From: Candidatus Endomicrobiellum devescovinae
GTDB lineage: Bacteria; Elusimicrobiota; Endomicrobiia; Endomicrobiales; Endomicrobiaceae
NCBI GenBank assembly: GCA_031267795.1
Contig: JAIRYK010000010.1
Span: 1-64,000, forward strand
DNA: 64,000 bases
Reading direction: 5' to 3'
The translations under genes and the position numbers were made by a program. This document shows positions 54,517 through 62,997 of this stretch, in pieces. Numbering within the stretch: the first letter of the stretch is position 1; each line of letters starts with the position of its first letter. Under the pieces are notes generated by a model. That model worked only from the letters and a program-made list of their open reading frames with translations. It ran no database searches and was not told the origin of the DNA.

Positions 54517-54947
54517 TTTATTTATCCTTTTATTTTTTATATTAATAGCATAATCAAGTAAACTTATTTTGGAGAGTTTAATTGTAAAATTTTATGAAAA
54601 ACATATAATGTCCAAGTAATAATAGTAAGTGATATTATTTGTGCAAGTAACTATTCCTTCTGCCTCTTAAACCATAAAGTAGGATATTTAGACTTTCTAG
54701 CGTTTTCTGCATAAATTTATTGATTGAATGATTGAAGTTAAACAGTTGTAAGCTATTGTGTTAGCAGTTTGGAGAATTTAAAATCTCTCAAACATAAGAT
54801 AGACTAGATTTTAGCTAAAAGGTGCCGAAAGAAAATAGAAAAATTCTAAAGCATCAAAAAGCCAACTGTTCCATTAAAAATTTACAGTTGTCGTTTGTTT
54901 TTTATCTTTTTTGTCAAAAGCTCAACGCTTTGTGAGATACTACATTT
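54517..54947. other. Intergenic region, weak hairpin only
   Basis: About 430 nt lie between the divergent His-rich gene and the ackA promoter. The only structure seen is a 7-bp stem caactgt / acagttg at 54863-54890 followed by a T-rich stretch, a possible weak terminator. No coding potential is convincing. Confidence 0.45.
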
Positions 54948-54976
54948 TTGACAATGACTTGAAAAAATACTATAAA
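54948..54976 (+). promoter_or_regulatory. Promoter of ackA
   Basis: TTGACA and TATAAA are separated by exactly 17 nt, about 44 nt upstream of the ackA ATG. It is a consensus sigma-70 promoter. Confidence 0.8.
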
Positions 54977-55019
54977 AGCATTAGGCATATAAACTTATTA
55001 AATAGAGGTTTGTAACGTT

Positions 55020-56231
55020 ATGAAAGCATTAGTGGTCAACTGTGGTTCGTCGTCTGTTAAGTACACTTTGTTTGAGCTGGAAAACGAGAAAAAAATGGCG
55101 TGGGGGTTGATTGAGTGCATAGGTCTTCCCGAGGCTTTTTATAAAAGGCAGACTATAAACAGCGAAGAGAAAAAAGAAGCTGTAAAAGTTGCAAATCATA
55201 CGGAAGCTGTAGAATTGATAATCAAAGGGTTATTAGATAAAAATAAGGCTATGATCTCAGATGTCAGCGAAATAGCCGTTATAGGACACAGAATAGTCCA
55301 TGGCGGAGACAAGTTCTCAAAATCTGTTTTAGTCACGGATAAAGTAAAAGAAGAATTGAAGGAATGTTTTTCAATAGCACCTTTACATACTCCTGCTCAT
55401 TATGCAGGCATACTTGCCGTTGAAAAGATGCTTCCAGGAATACCGTCTGTTTTGGTTTTTGATACGGCTTTCCATCAAACCATGCCTGATTATGCGTATA
55501 TGTACGCTCTTCCTTACGAGTTTTATGAAAAGGATCATATAAGAAGATACGGTTTCCATGGAACTTCTCACAATTATGTTTCCCAGAGAGCAGCAGTTTT
55601 GCTTAGAAAACCGCTGAGCGAGTTAAAATTGATAACTGCCCATCTTGGAAATGGCAGCAGCATAACTGCAATAGAAAATGGAAAAGTTATAGATACGTCA
55701 ATGGGTTTTACACCTTTACAGGGCGTTGTTATGGGGACAAGATGTGGCGATATAGACCCTGCCATAATAGCTTACCTTATAGGACAATACCCTCACTACA
55801 AAGACGCTAAAACTCTGAACGATTTAATGAATAAAAAAAGCGGATTGGCAGGAGTGTCAGGTCTTTCAGCCGATATGAGAGATATTCTTAAAGCAGTTTC
55901 GGAAGGCAACAAAAAAGCGCAGCTTGCTTTTAACATGCTTGTTTATAGTATAAAAAAATACATAAGCGCTTATTATGGTATATTAAACGGTGTTGATGCT
56001 TTAATATTTACTGCTGGAATAGGGGAAAATTCTGCTCCTGTGAGAGAGTCTATTTGCAAAAATTTGAGCGTTTTGGGAATTGAAATAGACGTTGAAAAAA
56101 ATAAAGAACGTTCAAGCGAAGAAAGATTTATATCTACAAATAGTTCTAAAGTAAAAGTTTTGGTTATCCCTACAAATGAAGAATTGATGATAGCAAGAGA
56201 GTCGCGTAAAGTTTTGGAAAATAATAAGTAA
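55020..56231 (+). CDS. ackA: Acetate kinase
   Basis: AckA interconverts acetyl phosphate plus ADP and acetate plus ATP. Signatures are [27 protein letters not shown] (here [12 protein letters not shown]), [31 protein letters not shown] and [13 protein letters not shown]. It has 403 residues, full length. Its own promoter and AGAGG are upstream. No pta gene adjoins it; acetate production by fermentation is likely. The yceD-rpmF-fab cluster starts about 50 nt after its stop. Confidence 0.96.
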   Translation: MKALVVNCGSSSVKYTLFELENEKKMAWGLIECIGLPEAFYKRQTINSEEKKEAVKVANHTEAVELIIKGLLDKNKAMISDVSEIAVIGHRIVHGGDKFSKSVLVTDKVKEELKECFSIAPLHTPAHYAGILAVEKMLPGIPSVLVFDTAFHQTMPDYAYMYALPYEFYEKDHIRRYGFHGTSHNYVSQRAAVLLRKPLSELKLITAHLGNGSSITAIENGKVIDTSMGFTPLQGVVMGTRCGDIDPAIIAYLIGQYPHYKDAKTLNDLMNKKSGLAGVSGLSADMRDILKAVSEGNKKAQLAFNMLVYSIKKYISAYYGILNGVDALIFTAGIGENSAPVRESICKNLSVLGIEIDVEKNKERSSEERFISTNSSKVKVLVIPTNEELMIARESRKVLENNK

Positions 56232-56278
56232 CTAATTGACAAGAGGCTGCTGAACATATTAAAATGGTTGGAATTTCA

Positions 56279-56740
56279 ATGAAAGAATTAACAGTAAGTT
56301 TATCTGATTTTTTGAAAACGGACACGATTGAAGTTAAAAATCACAAATACGAGGGCGATATAGGGGTAAAGACTCAACTTGTTATTTCTTTCAGGGCGTT
56401 AAAGTCTTCTAAAGAATCTATATACATAAACGGAACTATAAAAGGTTTTGTTGAGCTTGAGTGTTCTCGTTGTCTTGACTCATATGAACATCAGATTGAA
56501 ATTCCTATAAATACAGATATTGAGGCAGAAAAGGGTCAGGTTGATGTTGGCGAAGAAGTCCGCCAATTATTATTGCTTGAAATGCCTATGAAGCCTGTGT
56601 GTAGTGAAGATTGTTTTGGAATATGCAAAGTATGCGGAAAACATAATAAAAAGAACGATTCTTGTGATTGCTGTAATGGTTTTGATGAATCAGTAAAAGA
56701 AAGATGGAAAGAATTGTTAAATAACAAGCGGAGGAAATAA
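56279..56740 (+). CDS. yceD: YceD family (DUF177) protein
   Basis: The 153-residue protein has the family core VELECSRCLDSYEHQIEIPI and a C-terminal Cys-rich segment with CSEDCFGICKVCGKHNKKNDSC. YceD is almost always directly upstream of rpmF, as here (4 nt), and has been linked to rRNA or ribosome maturation. The start is ATG 56279; an ATG five codons earlier is possible. The gene heads the lipid operon. Confidence 0.85.
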   Translation: MKELTVSLSDFLKTDTIEVKNHKYEGDIGVKTQLVISFRALKSSKESIYINGTIKGFVELECSRCLDSYEHQIEIPINTDIEAEKGQVDVGEEVRQLLLLEMPMKPVCSEDCFGICKVCGKHNKKNDSCDCCNGFDESVKERWKELLNNKRRK

Positions 56741-56744
56741 AAAG

Positions 56745-56969
56745 ATGCCAAATCCAAAAAGAAAACATACCCCTCATCGTAGGGATTGTAGGAGATCAGC
56801 AAATTCAAAATTAGACGCTCCGAACGCAAGTAAATGCTCAAATTGCGGAGCGGCAAAAATCCCTCATAAAGTATGCCCTGAATGCGGTTTTTATAATGGG
56901 AAGCTTATAGTTGCTAAAAAAGTAAAGAAAGCTGAACAAGAACAAACTCAACAAGAGGTTGAGAAATAA
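56745..56969 (+). CDS. rpmF: 50S ribosomal protein L32
   Basis: L32 is a small zinc-ribbon protein of the large subunit. The sequence PNPKRKHTPHRRDCRRSAN starts as expected for L32 and two CxxC pairs (KCSNC and VCPEC) form the zinc site. At 74 residues it is longer than the usual 55-60, with a Lys/Gln/Glu-rich tail. Its stop overlaps the plsX start by 1 nt. This rpmF-plsX-fab order is widely conserved. Confidence 0.95.
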   Translation: MPNPKRKHTPHRRDCRRSANSKLDAPNASKCSNCGAAKIPHKVCPECGFYNGKLIVAKKVKKAEQEQTQQEVEK

Positions 56970-57979
56970 TGATAATTGCACTTGACGCGATGGGTGGCGA
57001 TTTTGCTCCAATTTCTACAGTTGAGGGTGCAATTTTAGCGGCAAGGGAATCAAAACACAAAGTTTTGCTTGTCGGTCCTGAGAAACTTTTAACTGAGGAA
57101 ATGTCAAAGTATGCTAAACGCTATAACGTTAAGTCTCTTGACATAGAAATAGTCAATGCGACACAAATTATTTCTATGGATGATCACCCTGTTAAGGCTG
57201 TCCGCCAAAAAAGGGATTCGTCTTTGTCTGTTTGCGCAAAACTCGTTGCTGACGGCAAAGCTGATGCTTTTATTTCTATGGGCAATTCCGGAGCGGTTAT
57301 GGCGGCTGCATTATTCTATTTGAAGAGAATAGACGGCGTGTTGAGACCTGCTATTTCAACAACTTTTCCTACCATAGACGGACATTGCATAATTGCGGAT
57401 ATGGGTGCTAACGTTGATTGCAAACCCGAACACCTTCTCCAATTTGGAATAATGGCAAGTTCGTTTTACGAAAAGATTACGGGTATTAAAAGACCAAGAG
57501 TAGGACTTGTTTCAATCGGCGAAGAAGATACTAAAGGTAATGAACTTACTTTAGCCGCATTTGAACTTCTCAAAAAAGCCGATATTAACTTTGTTGGCAA
57601 TGTTGAGGGCAGAGATATTCCCAAATCAAAAGCCGATGTAGTAATATGTGACGGTTTTGTGGGAAATATTATATTAAAATTCGGTGAAGGTCTTGCAGAA
57701 GTTCTTTTAAAACTTATTAGAGTATCGCTTAAGAGACATCCTATAACTTGGGCATCTCTTCCTTTTTTATGGTTTGCCATAAAGGATTTAAGAAAAAAAG
57801 TAGATTACAATGAAGTGGGGGGAGCGCCTCTTTTGGGTGTGGATGGTGTTTGCATAGTCGGACACGGAGCTTCTAATTGTAGAGCTGTAAAAAATGCTAT
57901 TTTTACAGGAGCAAAAGCCGCCGAGCATAATCTTATCAAAGATATAAAAGAAGCTATAGCAAAATCAAAAATAGACTGA
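56969..57979 (+). CDS. plsX: Phosphate acyltransferase PlsX
   Basis: PlsX converts acyl-ACP to acyl-phosphate for phospholipid synthesis. Motifs: IALDAMGGDFAPISTVEGA, DDHPVKAVRQKRDSSL, SMGNSGAVMAAALF and ADMGANVDCKPEHLLQF. It has 336 residues. The ATG shares one base with the rpmF stop. It feeds the fab genes just downstream. A PlsY partner is not in this window. Confidence 0.95.
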   Translation: MIIALDAMGGDFAPISTVEGAILAARESKHKVLLVGPEKLLTEEMSKYAKRYNVKSLDIEIVNATQIISMDDHPVKAVRQKRDSSLSVCAKLVADGKADAFISMGNSGAVMAAALFYLKRIDGVLRPAISTTFPTIDGHCIIADMGANVDCKPEHLLQFGIMASSFYEKITGIKRPRVGLVSIGEEDTKGNELTLAAFELLKKADINFVGNVEGRDIPKSKADVVICDGFVGNIILKFGEGLAEVLLKLIRVSLKRHPITWASLPFLWFAIKDLRKKVDYNEVGGAPLLGVDGVCIVGHGASNCRAVKNAIFTGAKAAEHNLIKDIKEAIAKSKID

Positions 57980-57999
57980 TATTAAAGGTCATGTAATAA

Positions 58000-58989
58000 A
58001 TGAACAAAAAAATTGGCGTAAAGATTTTAGGTACTGGCTCATATTTCCCCAAAAAAGTTCTTACTAACACTGATTTAGAGAAGATGGTTGATACTTCTGA
58101 TGAGTGGATAAGCACAAGAACTGGAATTAAAGAGAGACGAATTTCCGAAAAGAATGAAACTACTTCAGATCTTGCTTATTTAGCTTCTTTGGAAGCTTTA
58201 AAATCTTCAAATATTTCTCCAGAACAAATAGATTTAATACTTGTAGCTACAATTACGCCCGATATGTTTTTTCCATCTACAGCGTGTTTCTTGCAGAAAA
58301 AACTAGGACTTAATTTTGTTCCAGCTTTTGATTTGTCTGCAGCTTGTAGTGGTTTTATTTATGGTATTGCAACGGCAAGAGCGTTTATAGAGTCAGGTTT
58401 ATATAAGACTGTTTTATTAGTTGGTGCAGAAACACTCTCTAAAATTACGGATTGGACTGATAGAAATACCTGTGTATTGTTTGGTGACGGGGCTGGTGCA
58501 ATGCTATTATCGGCTTCGGAGGAAAGTGATAATATTTTGTCAACATATTTAGGTGCGGATGGTGCTTATTCGGATTTACTTTTTATACCTGCAGGAGGTT
58601 CTGCCAGTCCTGCTACTGTAGAAACTGTTAATCAAAAGCTTCATACAATAAAAATGCAAGGCAAAGACGTTTTTAAAGCAGCTGTACCGAAGATGGCTTT
58701 AGCTGCGCAGAAAGCTCTTGAACTTTCAGGCAAAAAATTGGAAAATATAAATCTTTTTATTCCTCATCAGGCAAATATGAGAATAATTGAAGCTGTAGCC
58801 AAAAAACTTGATATTCCAATGGACAGAGTTTTTGTAAATATACACAAAACAGGAAATATTTCGTCGGCTACTACTATAACGGCTTTAGATGAAGCTATAA
58901 AAACAGGTAGAGTCAAAAGCGGAGATTTAGTTGAAATGGTTGCGTTTGGCGGCGGATTTACTTGGGGTGCTTCTGTAATTAGAATTTAA
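58000..58989 (+). CDS. fabH: 3-oxoacyl-ACP synthase III
   Basis: FabH condenses acetyl-CoA with malonyl-ACP to start fatty acid synthesis. The catalytic Cys is in FDLSAACSGFIYGIA, His in FIPHQANMRII and Asn in IHKTGNISSATT. The N-terminal KILGTGSYFPKKVLTN and TRTGIKERRI are typical. It has 329 residues. It follows plsX by 20 nt in the fab operon. Confidence 0.95.
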   Translation: MNKKIGVKILGTGSYFPKKVLTNTDLEKMVDTSDEWISTRTGIKERRISEKNETTSDLAYLASLEALKSSNISPEQIDLILVATITPDMFFPSTACFLQKKLGLNFVPAFDLSAACSGFIYGIATARAFIESGLYKTVLLVGAETLSKITDWTDRNTCVLFGDGAGAMLLSASEESDNILSTYLGADGAYSDLLFIPAGGSASPATVETVNQKLHTIKMQGKDVFKAAVPKMALAAQKALELSGKKLENINLFIPHQANMRIIEAVAKKLDIPMDRVFVNIHKTGNISSATTITALDEAIKTGRVKSGDLVEMVAFGGGFTWGASVIRI

Positions 58990-59014
58990 GATTTTAGAAT
59001 TTTAGAGGAATATA

Positions 59015-59947
59015 ATGTTAAAAATAGCGTTAATGTTTCCCGGTCAAGGGTCTCAAAGTGTGGGAATGGGAAAAGATCTTTACGAAAAATATCCGAAAGC
59101 CAAAGAAATAATAGATTTAGCTGGCGACGAGCTTAAAAAAATTATTTTTGAAGGACCTCAAGAAACTTTGACTCTTACAAAGTATGCTCAGCCTGCGATT
59201 TTTACTGTAAGTATGGCGGCTTTTGAGGTTTTTAAAGAGTTCTATGATTTTAAAAACGTTGAGCTTGTCGCCGCTGGTCATTCTTTAGGCGAATATTCGG
59301 CTTTATGCGCTGCAGGATTCTTTGAATTTAAAGATGGTTTGTCAATGGTAAAAGCCAGAGGCGAATTCATACAGAAAGCTTCTGAGGTACATCATGGAAC
59401 TATGGCTGCAATCATTGGGCTTGATTCATCTGTTGTTGAAGATATATGCAGACAAGCCTCAATAGATGGAGTGTGCGAAGCTGTAAATTTTAACGCTCCC
59501 GGTCAAATTGTTATAGCCGGCGTTACTACGGCAATAAACAAAGCTGTAGAGCTTGCATCTGCTGCAGGTGCTACAAAAACAGTAATTTTAAATGTTTCAG
59601 GACCTTTCCACTCGTCTCTTATGTCTTCTGCTTCAGATAATATGGCAAAAGAATTAGAGAAATACAATTTTAATCCTCCAAAATTTAGTGTGTGTACCAA
59701 TTGCGATGCCTCTTTAACTACTGACGTATCAAGAGTAAAAGAAAAGCTCGTCAAACAAATTAAATCTTCAGTAAAATGGGACGAAAGTGTGAAGACTATA
59801 ATTTCTTTAGGCTTTGATAGATTTATAGAAATCGGACCCGGAAGAGTTTTATCCGGACTTTTGAGAAGAATAGACAAATCAAAAAAGGCGTTAAATATAG
59901 ACAATTGCACAAATTTAGAAAAAACGTTGGAGGAATTGAATAAATGA
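59015..59947 (+). CDS. fabD: Malonyl-CoA:ACP transacylase
   Basis: FabD loads malonyl groups onto ACP. FPGQGSQSVGMGKDLYEK is the family start, the nucleophile Ser lies in AGHSLGEYSALCAAG, and the catalytic His in SGPFHSSLM. It has 310 residues, the usual length. It overlaps fabG by 4 nt (ATGA). Confidence 0.95.
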   Translation: MLKIALMFPGQGSQSVGMGKDLYEKYPKAKEIIDLAGDELKKIIFEGPQETLTLTKYAQPAIFTVSMAAFEVFKEFYDFKNVELVAAGHSLGEYSALCAAGFFEFKDGLSMVKARGEFIQKASEVHHGTMAAIIGLDSSVVEDICRQASIDGVCEAVNFNAPGQIVIAGVTTAINKAVELASAAGATKTVILNVSGPFHSSLMSSASDNMAKELEKYNFNPPKFSVCTNCDASLTTDVSRVKEKLVKQIKSSVKWDESVKTIISLGFDRFIEIGPGRVLSGLLRRIDKSKKALNIDNCTNLEKTLEELNK

Positions 59948-60687
59948 GACTTCAGGGGAAGACAGCGATTATTACAGGTTCTGCTCAGGGAATAGGTAGG
60001 GCAATATGTGAGCTTTTTGCGTCTGAAGGAGCACAAGTTGTAATTTCTGATATAAATGCGGAGCAGGCTCAAAAAACTGCAGATGAAATAAAATTAAAGT
60101 ATAGCGTTGAAACTGCGGCTGTGGCGGCAAACGTAGCCAAGTTAGAAGACTGCGAATCGTTGGTAAAATCTTCTCTTGACAAATTTTCCAAAATAGATAT
60201 ACTAGTCAATAATGCAGGCATAACTAAGGATAATCTCGTCTTGAGAATGAGCGAAGCCGAGTGGGATGCAGTGATAGCAGTTAATTTGAAAGGAGTATTT
60301 AATTGTATAAAAGCCGTAAGCAAACCTATGCTTAAAGCAAGGCAAGGAAGAATAATAAACATAGCCTCTGTTGTTGGGCAGATGGGCAACGCTGGACAGA
60401 TAAATTATTCTGCTTCAAAAGGTGGGGTTGTAGCTATGACGAAAACTTGTGCCAGAGAATTTGCTTCAAGAAACATTTTAGTGAACGCTATTGCTCCCGG
60501 GTTTATACGTACAGCTATGACTGACAAATTAACTAAAGAACAAAAAGATGCGTTAGCTGTAAATATACCGTTGGCAAGACTTGGAGAAGCTGAGGACATA
60601 GCTAAGTCTGCGTTATTTTTCGCAAGCGATGATTCATCTTATATAACAGGACACGTTATGGCAGTTAATGGCGGAATGTATATGTAA
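59944..60687 (+). CDS. fabG: 3-oxoacyl-ACP reductase
   Basis: FabG is a short-chain dehydrogenase that reduces 3-oxoacyl-ACP with NADPH. The cofactor site is TGSAQGIGRAIC, followed by LVNNAGIT, the catalytic Ser in NIASVVGQMGN and the YSASK motif (Tyr and Lys). It ends with YITGHVMAVNGGMYM. It has 247 residues, full length, and is coupled to fabD. Confidence 0.95.
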   Translation: MRLQGKTAIITGSAQGIGRAICELFASEGAQVVISDINAEQAQKTADEIKLKYSVETAAVAANVAKLEDCESLVKSSLDKFSKIDILVNNAGITKDNLVLRMSEAEWDAVIAVNLKGVFNCIKAVSKPMLKARQGRIINIASVVGQMGNAGQINYSASKGGVVAMTKTCAREFASRNILVNAIAPGFIRTAMTDKLTKEQKDALAVNIPLARLGEAEDIAKSALFFASDDSSYITGHVMAVNGGMYM

Positions 60688-60757
60688 CTCAGTACGCTTT
60701 GCGTATTGAATGGTTGTTGAAGATAAATACTTAAAGATAACAAAGGGGGATGTACAA

Positions 60758-60997
60758 ATGGCAGATTTAGAAGCTAGAGTAAAAGAAATTATTGTTGAGC
60801 AGTTGGGCGTAGATCCCGCTGAAGTGGTGGCAGGAGCATCTTTTGTTAATGATTTGGGAGCAGATTCTTTGGATACAGTGGAGCTTGTTATGGCTTTTGA
60901 AGAAGAATTTGGTATTGAAATTCCAGATGAAGAAGCTGAAAAGATTCAAACTGTAGGAAGCGCAGTTGAATATATTAAGGCGCATGCTACAAAATAA
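60758..60997 (+). CDS. acpP: Acyl carrier protein
   Basis: This small acidic protein carries acyl chains on phosphopantetheine bound to the Ser of [12 protein letters not shown]. Helix pattern and length (79 residues) match ACP. I start at ATG 60758, behind AAGGGGG, over an upstream frame start at 60710. It lies between fabG and fabF as in many bacteria. CoaD, which supplies the prosthetic group, is encoded at 46.6 kb. Confidence 0.95.
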   Translation: MADLEARVKEIIVEQLGVDPAEVVAGASFVNDLGADSLDTVELVMAFEEEFGIEIPDEEAEKIQTVGSAVEYIKAHATK

Positions 60998-61011
60998 TAC
61001 AAGGCATAAAA

Positions 61012-62253
61012 ATGAAAAAGAGAATAGTTATAACTGGCGTTGGTGTTGTTACACCTATAGGAATAGGTAACGCTGAGTTTACTAAGGCTTTGAAAGAAGG
61101 TAAGTCTGGCGCCTATAATATAGAGTCTTTTGATACAAGCGCATACACCACACGGTTTGCTGCTATTGTAAAAGACTTTGATCCTGAACAGTTTATTGAG
61201 AAGAAAAAAATAAAAAAGATGGCTAAGTTTACACAGTTTGGCTTTGCAGCTGCGAGAATGGCTGTTGAAGATTCAGGTCTTGATCTTTCTAAAGAAGATT
61301 TATCAAGAATCGGAGTAATAACAGGTACGGGTATAGGCGGTTTAGATGTAATTGAGGAAGAAGAACAGGCTCTTTTATCAAAAGGTCCTAGAAGGGTGAG
61401 TCCTTTCCTTATACCTATGATAATTACGAACATGCTTCCCGGTGAGATTGCAATCAACTATGGTTTTACCGGACCTAATTACGCAGTTACCAGCGCTTGC
61501 GCCTCCTCAAATCACGCTATAGGAGATGCTTTAAGGCTCCTTCGCAGCGGTGACGCCGATGTTATAGTTTCTGGGGGATCTGAAGGAGCGATTGTTCCTT
61601 TAGGACTTGCTGGATTTTGTTCAATAAAAGCTCTTTCTCAGAGAAACGAAGATCCTCAAAAAGCCTCTAGACCTTTTGACAAAAACCGTGATGGTTTTGT
61701 TATGGGCGAAGGGGCAGGTATAGTTGTTCTTGAGACTCTTGAGCAGGCTTTAAACAGAGGCGCTAGAATATATGCAGAACTTGCGGGTTATGGTGCTTCT
61801 GATGATGCTTATCACATTACAGCTCCAGACCCGGAAGGAAAAGCTGCTATTCTCGCGATGGAGAAAGCCATAGCTGACGCTGATGTATCAAAAGATGAAA
61901 TTGATTATATCAATGCGCATGGAACTTCCACTGCACTCAATGACAAAACCGAAACTCTTGCAATAAAAAAGGTTTTCGGAGAAAGGGCATACAAAATACC
62001 TATTTCATCTACTAAATCTATGACAGGACATCTTTTAGGTGGGGCTGCTGGGGTTGAACTTGCAGCGATTGTTTTTGGTATGCAGGAGGATTTTATACCT
62101 CCTACCATAAATTATGAAACTCCAGATCCAGATTGCGATTTGGACTATGTGCCAAACAAAATGAGAAAGCAGCAGATAACTTGTGCTCTTTCAAATTCGC
62201 TAGGATTTGGCGGTCATAATGCGACAATAATAATAAAGAAATATGCTAAGTAA
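61012..62253 (+). CDS. fabF: 3-oxoacyl-ACP synthase II
   Basis: FabF elongates acyl-ACP. The catalytic Cys is in VTSACASSNHAIGDAL, the two His in NAHGTSTALND and STKSMTGHLLGGAAG. The N-terminus KKRIVITGVGVVTPIG is typical. It has 413 residues, full length. Its end overlaps the original start of rnc by 11 nt, a coupling often seen between fabF and rnc. Confidence 0.95.
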   Translation: MKKRIVITGVGVVTPIGIGNAEFTKALKEGKSGAYNIESFDTSAYTTRFAAIVKDFDPEQFIEKKKIKKMAKFTQFGFAAARMAVEDSGLDLSKEDLSRIGVITGTGIGGLDVIEEEEQALLSKGPRRVSPFLIPMIITNMLPGEIAINYGFTGPNYAVTSACASSNHAIGDALRLLRSGDADVIVSGGSEGAIVPLGLAGFCSIKALSQRNEDPQKASRPFDKNRDGFVMGEGAGIVVLETLEQALNRGARIYAELAGYGASDDAYHITAPDPEGKAAILAMEKAIADADVSKDEIDYINAHGTSTALNDKTETLAIKKVFGERAYKIPISSTKSMTGHLLGGAAGVELAAIVFGMQEDFIPPTINYETPDPDCDLDYVPNKMRKQQITCALSNSLGFGGHNATIIIKKYAK

Positions 62254-62919
62254 AGACTATGAAAAACTTCAAGAGATTATTGAATACAAATTCAATAATC
62301 TCTTGAAGTTTTAAGAACTGCTCTAACGCATAAGTCTTATGCAGCCGAATACGGCGGCAAGAAGAGTTATAATGAACGTATGGAATTTCTTGGCGATAGT
62401 ATTTTATCGGCTGTTATAGTAGAAACTTTATATTTAATATACCCGAGCGAAAGCGAGGGAAAGTTATCTCAGTTAAAAGCCCAAATTGTTTCTGCGTCTA
62501 ATTTAAGTATTTGGGCAAAAGAAATAAATTTGGGCGATTATATTTTTTTAGGTAAAAGTGAAGACGTATCTGAAGCGAGGAATAGGGAAAGCCTTTTGTG
62601 CGATGTATTTGAAGCTGTTGTTGGAGCGGTATATTTAGACGGCGGTTTTGAGCATGCAAAAAAATTTATTTTAAAATTTTTAGATGCTCAGAAAGAAATA
62701 ATTATAACCGATTATAAAAGCCGACTTCAAGAACTAGCTCAATCAGTTTATAAAGAGCTTCCTGAATATAAGATAATAAAAGAATTCGGACCTGACCATA
62801 ACAAGAAATTTGAAGTAGCTGTTTATGTAAAGAGAAGGCTTTTTGGTAAGGGCACTGGAAGTTCTAAAAAGGAAGCCCAACAATCCGCAGCTGAACAAGC
62901 CATGAAAAATATAAAGTAA
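62243..62919 (+). pseudogene. rnc: Ribonuclease III, N-terminal frameshift
   Basis: From ATG 62243 the frame reads LSKDYEKLQEIIEYKFNNL, the usual RNase III N-terminus, then hits TAA at 62312. Two bases off, the frame resumes as LEVLRTALTHKSYAAEYGG and NERMEFLGDSILSAV, with the catalytic acidic residues in that box and in CDVFEAVVGAVYLDGG, then a double-stranded RNA-binding domain (SRLQELAQSVYKELPEY to the end). Removing an extra CT at about 62,300-62,303 restores one protein of about 225 residues. The first ATG in the downstream frame is 62380, inside the catalytic motif, so a product from there (179 residues) would lack the first helices. The shift lies in a perfect palindrome. Confidence 0.85.
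62263..62312 (+). repeat. Perfect 23-bp inverted repeat inside rnc
   Basis: The left arm at 62263-62285 and the right arm at 62290-62312 are exact reverse complements over 23 bp, with a 4-nt loop acaa. As RNA this would be a long uninterrupted double strand, a size that RNase III can cleave. The right arm holds the 2-bp insertion that shifts the rnc frame. Confidence 0.95.
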
Positions 62920-62970
62920 TCTATCAACGTAAGCAATGTTAGATGCTGGCAGTGTTTACGCCGATAGATT
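62918..62970 (+). terminator. Two-part hairpin after rnc
   Basis: AATCTATC (62918-62925) pairs with GATAGATT (62963-62970), and inside it CGTAA (62928-62932) pairs with TTACG (62956-62960). No T run follows. It may be a terminator, an attenuator or an mRNA-stabilising end between rnc and the acyl-CoA dehydrogenase gene. Confidence 0.45.
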
Positions 62971-62997
62971 CGCAGTAAACTAATAGAGGGGTTATAT

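Noticed and set aside
62296-62314. Programmed ribosomal frameshift in rnc
   Set aside because: There is no X XXY YYZ slippery heptamer at the crossing point, and the 2-bp change is explained by palindrome correction.
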